Source of the DNA: Blastocatellia bacterium
Lineage (GTDB): Bacteria; Acidobacteriota; Blastocatellia; Chloracidobacteriales; JADJPF01
Assembly: GCA_016789295.1 (NCBI GenBank)
Contig: JAEUQL010000146.1
Location: forward strand, 1-8,478
DNA length: 8,478 bases
Direction: 5' to 3'
The translations under genes were made by a program, and so were the position numbers. Position 1 is the first letter of the stretch, and the number at the start of each line of letters is the position of its first letter. A model generated the notes under the pieces. That model saw only the letters and a list, made by a program, of their open reading frames with translations, did not search any database and was not told the DNA's origin. Positions 5,996-8,478 of the stretch are shown here, one piece after another.

Positions 5996-7144
5996 ATGAT
6001 TTTAGCACGTGCCATAGTAGTAATTGTATTTATTCTCTTCTCTCCAGTCTTTTTCAGCAATAGAGTTTTTGCACAGAAGAGCAGTTGTCAAAGACTAGAA
6101 GCTTCGCTTCAAACGCTCATAGACAGAGCAACTCAGACCGGTTTTCCTGGAATTAGTCTAGCATTTTACAAACCTAGCTGTGGAATGGTGAAGCTTACAA
6201 GCGGACTATCTAACTTGAAGAGTCGTAAAAAGATGACTCCTAGCGACAAGTTTAGACTGGCAAGCTGTTCTAAAGCTTATATTGGTGTGGTGATAATGCA
6301 GCTCGTTGAGGAAGGGAAACTTTCTCTAGACGATCCAATATCAAAATATATTCCACAAGAATACACTCTAAATATCAAAAATGCCAACAAAGCCACAGTT
6401 CGACAACTGATGAACCACACCAGTGGCATGTATGACTATTTTGATAGTGACTTTACAGCAGTAGCTTCTGCTAACAGAGGAAAACTCTACAGAATAGACG
6501 AAGCCTTGAGGTTTGCTTACGGTAAAGAACCGGAATTTTCTACCCCTGGTAAAGGATATCACTACAGCAATACAAATACAGTTTTGCTAGGAGCAATAAT
6601 AGAAAAAGTTTCTGGTAGTTCCTATTCACAAGCTCTACGCAAGCGGATCTTTGAGCCACTCAACCTCAAAGAGACATACAATGACTATATAGACCCGGTG
6701 ATAGAACCTTTAGCACGCGGCTACTTCCTTGATAGAGCAGGTAAGAGAGTAGACTACACAGAGATCAATCAAGGTTATGGTCTGCCAGATGGAGTAGTCG
6801 TTAGCAGTGCTCAGGATATGGTTACGTTTCTTAGAGCACTACTTCGACAAGAGAAACTTCTCAAATCAGAGACAGTTGGGCAGATGCTAGTTGTAGATGA
6901 AGCGGCAAAGAGGTTTCAAGATGGTCTTAACCTTTTTGTCTATTCTGATTACAGAAATGGAAGCTATGGCAAGATGGTTGGTCATGATGGAGAGTATGGT
7001 GGATACAAGTCGGAGATGTTCTATTTTCCTGACAAAGACGTGGCTGTTGTTTTACTAACCAATATCTCTGGTTCTCGTTTGCACAGTAGATGGAAGCGTT
7101 TGTATGATGAGGTTACAGTAAGAGTTCTAAGGATGGTTTTATGA
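5996..7144 (+). CDS. Secreted serine hydrolase, beta-lactamase class C / D-Ala-D-Ala carboxypeptidase fold (S12 type)
   Basis: This is an exported enzyme of the serine beta-lactamase-like family (PF00144 type), whose members include DD-carboxypeptidases, D-aminopeptidases and esterases. Numbered from the ATG at 5996 (382 aa), a signal peptide covers 1-26, with hydrophobic core AIVVIVFILFSPVFF and a VFA/Q cleavage site. The three active-site motifs are intact: S90-C-S-K93 (SxxK, nucleophile S90), Y190-S-N192 (YxN) and H330-D-G332 (HxG, in place of KTG). The family's MNHTSGMYDY and LLTNISG segments are also present. An in-frame GTG at 5945 would add 17 residues containing SRRFLLK, which resembles a twin-arginine motif. 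Neither start has a good Shine-Dalgarno. I prefer the ATG because it leaves a 55-bp spacer to the divergent gene. The stop overlaps the next gene by ATGA. HxG at the third motif argues for peptidase or esterase activity over a true AmpC; substrate unknown. Confidence 0.9.
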   Translation: MILARAIVVIVFILFSPVFFSNRVFAQKSSCQRLEASLQTLIDRATQTGFPGISLAFYKPSCGMVKLTSGLSNLKSRKKMTPSDKFRLASCSKAYIGVVIMQLVEEGKLSLDDPISKYIPQEYTLNIKNANKATVRQLMNHTSGMYDYFDSDFTAVASANRGKLYRIDEALRFAYGKEPEFSTPGKGYHYSNTNTVLLGAIIEKVSGSSYSQALRKRIFEPLNLKETYNDYIDPVIEPLARGYFLDRAGKRVDYTEINQGYGLPDGVVVSSAQDMVTFLRALLRQEKLLKSETVGQMLVVDEAAKRFQDGLNLFVYSDYRNGSYGKMVGHDGEYGGYKSEMFYFPDKDVAVVLLTNISGSRLHSRWKRLYDEVTVRVLRMVL

Positions 7145-7806
7145 AAAGATTTATTGATCTAAGTCACACGGTTGAGTCCGAAATGATCACCTACAAAGGG
7201 CTTCCTGGCCCAGTAATCACTGAGCACATGAGCAGGGAAGCTTCACGCTCTCACTATGCAGAAGGGACAGAGTTCTATATAGGCAAGATAGAGATGGTAG
7301 CCAATACAGGAACTTATATTGATAGCCCTTTTCATCGCTTCAGTAGTGGCAAAGACCTTTCTGAGCTTCCACTATCTTCTTTGGCAGACATTGATGGCGT
7401 TGTAGTTAGAGCAGAAGAGAGAAAAGATCGTGCACTTGGCGAAGAATACTTTCAGAATGTTGCTGTTGCAAACCGAGCAGTAATTGTGCACACAGGTTGG
7501 GCAAAACATTGGCGCACAGAACAGTATTCAGAGGGCCATCCTTTTCTCACAGAAGATGCTGCTAAATATCTTGTAATGGCTGGTGCAGTACTGGTTGGAA
7601 TAGACTCGTTTAATATAGACGATACGGCTGACAAATACCGTCCTGCTCACACTATTTTGCTACAAGCTTCTATCCCAATAGTTGAGCATATGTGTGGAAT
7701 AGAGAATTTACCTGATGATGGTTTTAAGTTTTTTGCTGTTGCTGCAAAAGTAAAAAATTTTGGCTCTTTTCCCGTTAGGGCATTTGCAATCACATATAAC
7801 CCCTAA
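7141..7806 (+). CDS. Cyclase-family hydrolase (kynurenine formamidase-like)
   Basis: This is a metal-dependent hydrolase of the cyclase family (PF04199), which includes bacterial kynurenine formamidase (KynB) and isatin hydrolase. The 221 residues are of typical length and carry no signal peptide. The N-terminal MKRFIDLSHTVE is characteristic. The metal motif, HxGTHxDxPxH in KynB-type members, reads N55-T-G-T-Y59-I-D61-S-P-F-H65, so two histidines are replaced while Asp61 and His65 remain. Further family features are VHTGW (116-120), GIDSFNIDDT (153-162), RPAHTILL (167-174) and IPIVEH (178-183). From memory, NTGTY variants recur in one branch of the family, so this is probably a subfamily trait and not decay. 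TAAGGAT lies 7 nt before the ATG, which overlaps the serine hydrolase stop by 4 nt, so the two are one translationally coupled unit. No kynurenine pathway gene is nearby, so I do not call it kynB. Confidence 0.88.
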   Translation: MKRFIDLSHTVESEMITYKGLPGPVITEHMSREASRSHYAEGTEFYIGKIEMVANTGTYIDSPFHRFSSGKDLSELPLSSLADIDGVVVRAEERKDRALGEEYFQNVAVANRAVIVHTGWAKHWRTEQYSEGHPFLTEDAAKYLVMAGAVLVGIDSFNIDDTADKYRPAHTILLQASIPIVEHMCGIENLPDDGFKFFAVAAKVKNFGSFPVRAFAITYNP

Positions 7807-7836
7807 CAGAACCTTCTTGCTCTGTTACTACATTTT
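7804..7836 (+). terminator. Weak terminator-like hairpin after the cyclase gene
   Basis: TAACAGA (7804-7810, starting with the cyclase stop codon) can pair with TCTGTTA (7821-7827) across a 10-nt loop. The stem is followed, after CTACA, by five T residues (7832-7836). The stem is A+T-rich and the T-run is offset, so termination would be inefficient at best. Some read-through into the aspartoacylase-like gene is possible. Confidence 0.3.
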
Positions 7837-7874
7837 TAGCAATCTATTTTGGCTATTACAGAAGCGATTTGATG

Positions 7875-7880
7875 TACAAT
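7875..7880 (+). promoter_or_regulatory. Possible -10 box upstream of the aspartoacylase-like gene
   Basis: TACAAT matches five of six bases of the -10 consensus and lies 75 nt before the ATG at 7956. The only TTG-type -35 candidate (TTGGCT, 7849-7854) is 20 nt upstream, longer than optimal. If used, it would give a leader of about 70 nt containing a short CCCA/TGGG hairpin (7905-7908 and 7916-7919). Confidence 0.3.
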
Positions 7881-7955
7881 AGCTTTAGTGAATTTTGAAT
7901 CCTACCCAACGCATCTGGGGACAGTAGCGGTAACAAGCGGAAACCAGGAGTTCTT

Positions 7956-8478
7956 ATGATGCAACTGCTTATGGACACACCTACCAAAAACAGTATCACC
8001 ACAAATTTCAAACGTATTATAGGAGGTTATGTCGGTTCTTCATCTGGGCCTCTTTTGGTCTGTATCGGAGGCATTCACGGCAATGAACCAGCCGGAGTAC
8101 TAGCACTCAAAAGAGTTATTGAAAAACTCCAGTCTCTAAAACCTGCTTTCAAAGGAGAGTTTCTTGCTCTTTCAGGAAATCTTACAGCCTTAAACATGGG
8201 CTGCCGTTTCATTGACCACGACCTGAACCGTATGTGGTCTAATGAAAAGATGGCTGCATTAAAAACAGGGCTTGGAGAAAATATATCTGAAAAAGATGAA
8301 CAGAGAGAGCTTTTGCAGTTGATTGAAGAGGCTTTGAAACGTAAGAGCGGTTCTGCACTCTTCCTTGATCTGCATACAACATCTGCACCTGGCGCACCTT
8401 TTGCTTTGGTGAGCGATTCACTAGTAAACCGCAACCTTGCACTGCAACTATCTGCTCCACTTATCTTGGGGCTAGAAG
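7956..8478 (+). CDS. Succinylglutamate desuccinylase/aspartoacylase family protein (N-terminal part, cut by window end)
   Basis: This is a zinc-dependent amidohydrolase of the AstE/AspA family (PF04952), which removes acyl groups from N-acyl amino acids in a carboxypeptidase-like fold. The first 174 residues are visible; about half of the protein is probably missing on the right. Motifs: GGIHGNEPAG with zinc ligands H41 and E44, DHDLNRMW (88-94) with the substrate-binding NR pair, and FLDLHTTS with the third ligand H140. No signal peptide is visible. AGGAG (7946-7950) is 5 nt from the ATG at 7956 and 8 nt from a second ATG at 7959, so either could be the start. It follows the cyclase gene on the same strand after 149 nt. 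Without the C-terminal half and arginine-catabolism neighbours, AstE, aspartoacylase and deacylases of other substrates cannot be told apart. Confidence 0.9.
   Translation, partial: MMQLLMDTPTKNSITTNFKRIIGGYVGSSSGPLLVCIGGIHGNEPAGVLALKRVIEKLQSLKPAFKGEFLALSGNLTALNMGCRFIDHDLNRMWSNEKMAALKTGLGENISEKDEQRELLQLIEEALKRKSGSALFLDLHTTSAPGAPFALVSDSLVNRNLALQLSAPLILGLE

Noticed and set aside
5996..7144. Naming the serine hydrolase ampC (true class C beta-lactamase).
   Set aside because: The third motif is HDG, not KTG, and no ampR-like regulator is adjacent. The fold is shared by many peptidases and esterases.
7141..7806. Naming the cyclase gene kynB.
   Set aside because: The HxGTH ligands are replaced and no tryptophan or kynurenine pathway genes are nearby, so only the family level is supported.
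7855..7863. ATTACAGAA shared with 4261-4269, considered as a common regulator site.
   Set aside because: Only one half of the inverted repeat is present; the following TGTA is at a different spacing. A 9-nt match in A+T-rich DNA is weak evidence.
8075..8460. Minus-strand open frames of 119 and 73 codons opposite the 3' edge.
   Set aside because: They are antisense to the aspartoacylase-like gene, whose zinc motifs HGNE, DLNR and DLHT are intact on the plus strand.

Overview
The window looks like a chromosomal segment of a Gram-negative-type bacterium of moderate G+C (about 40-43% by eye). Genes are tightly packed on both strands, and there is no sign of a mobile element, phage, CRISPR array or RNA gene. 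The best taxonomic clue is an F-type ATP synthase cluster with two different b-type stalk subunits (b' then b), ordered b'-b-delta-alpha-gamma, that stands apart from the a/c and beta/epsilon genes. Two b subunits are known from cyanobacteria and their non-photosynthetic relatives, alphaproteobacteria, Acidobacteriota and some others. The split cluster and the look of the alpha and gamma proteins make an Acidobacteriota-like host my first guess, at low confidence.

Layout. (1) 1-126: 3' flank of the ATP synthase operon, with a strong intrinsic terminator at 73-103 read from the minus strand. (2) 127-4206, minus strand: five ATP synthase genes in transcription order b', b, delta, alpha, gamma, with junctions from a 1-nt overlap to 41 nt. 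(3) 4207-4395: divergent promoter region with a good sigma70-type promoter for the rightward gene and an operator-like inverted repeat. (4) 4402-5046, plus strand: a two-domain thioredoxin-fold protein of the protein disulfide oxidoreductase (PDO) type. It keeps one CxxC centre and has lost the other. (5) 5065-5940, minus strand: a family 2 glycosyltransferase with C-terminal membrane segments, convergent with the previous gene. (6) 5996-7144 and 7141-7806, plus strand: a secreted serine hydrolase of the beta-lactamase/S12 fold and a cyclase-family (kynurenine formamidase-like) hydrolase, joined by an ATGA overlap. (7) 7807-7955: intergenic, with a weak terminator-like hairpin and a possible -10 box. 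(8) 7956 to the window end, plus strand: the N-terminal part of a zinc-dependent succinylglutamate desuccinylase/aspartoacylase-family protein.

Functionally, the left half is core energy metabolism. The right half is accessory: a redox protein, an envelope or polysaccharide glycosyltransferase and three consecutive hydrolases whose folds all commonly act on amide or ester bonds. I do not see a convincing new multi-gene system. The points most worth a second look are the half-dead PDO-like protein, the stand-alone five-gene ATP synthase block, the cyclase whose metal motif reads NTGTY instead of HxGTH, and the compact divergent start region of the glycosyltransferase and the serine hydrolase.
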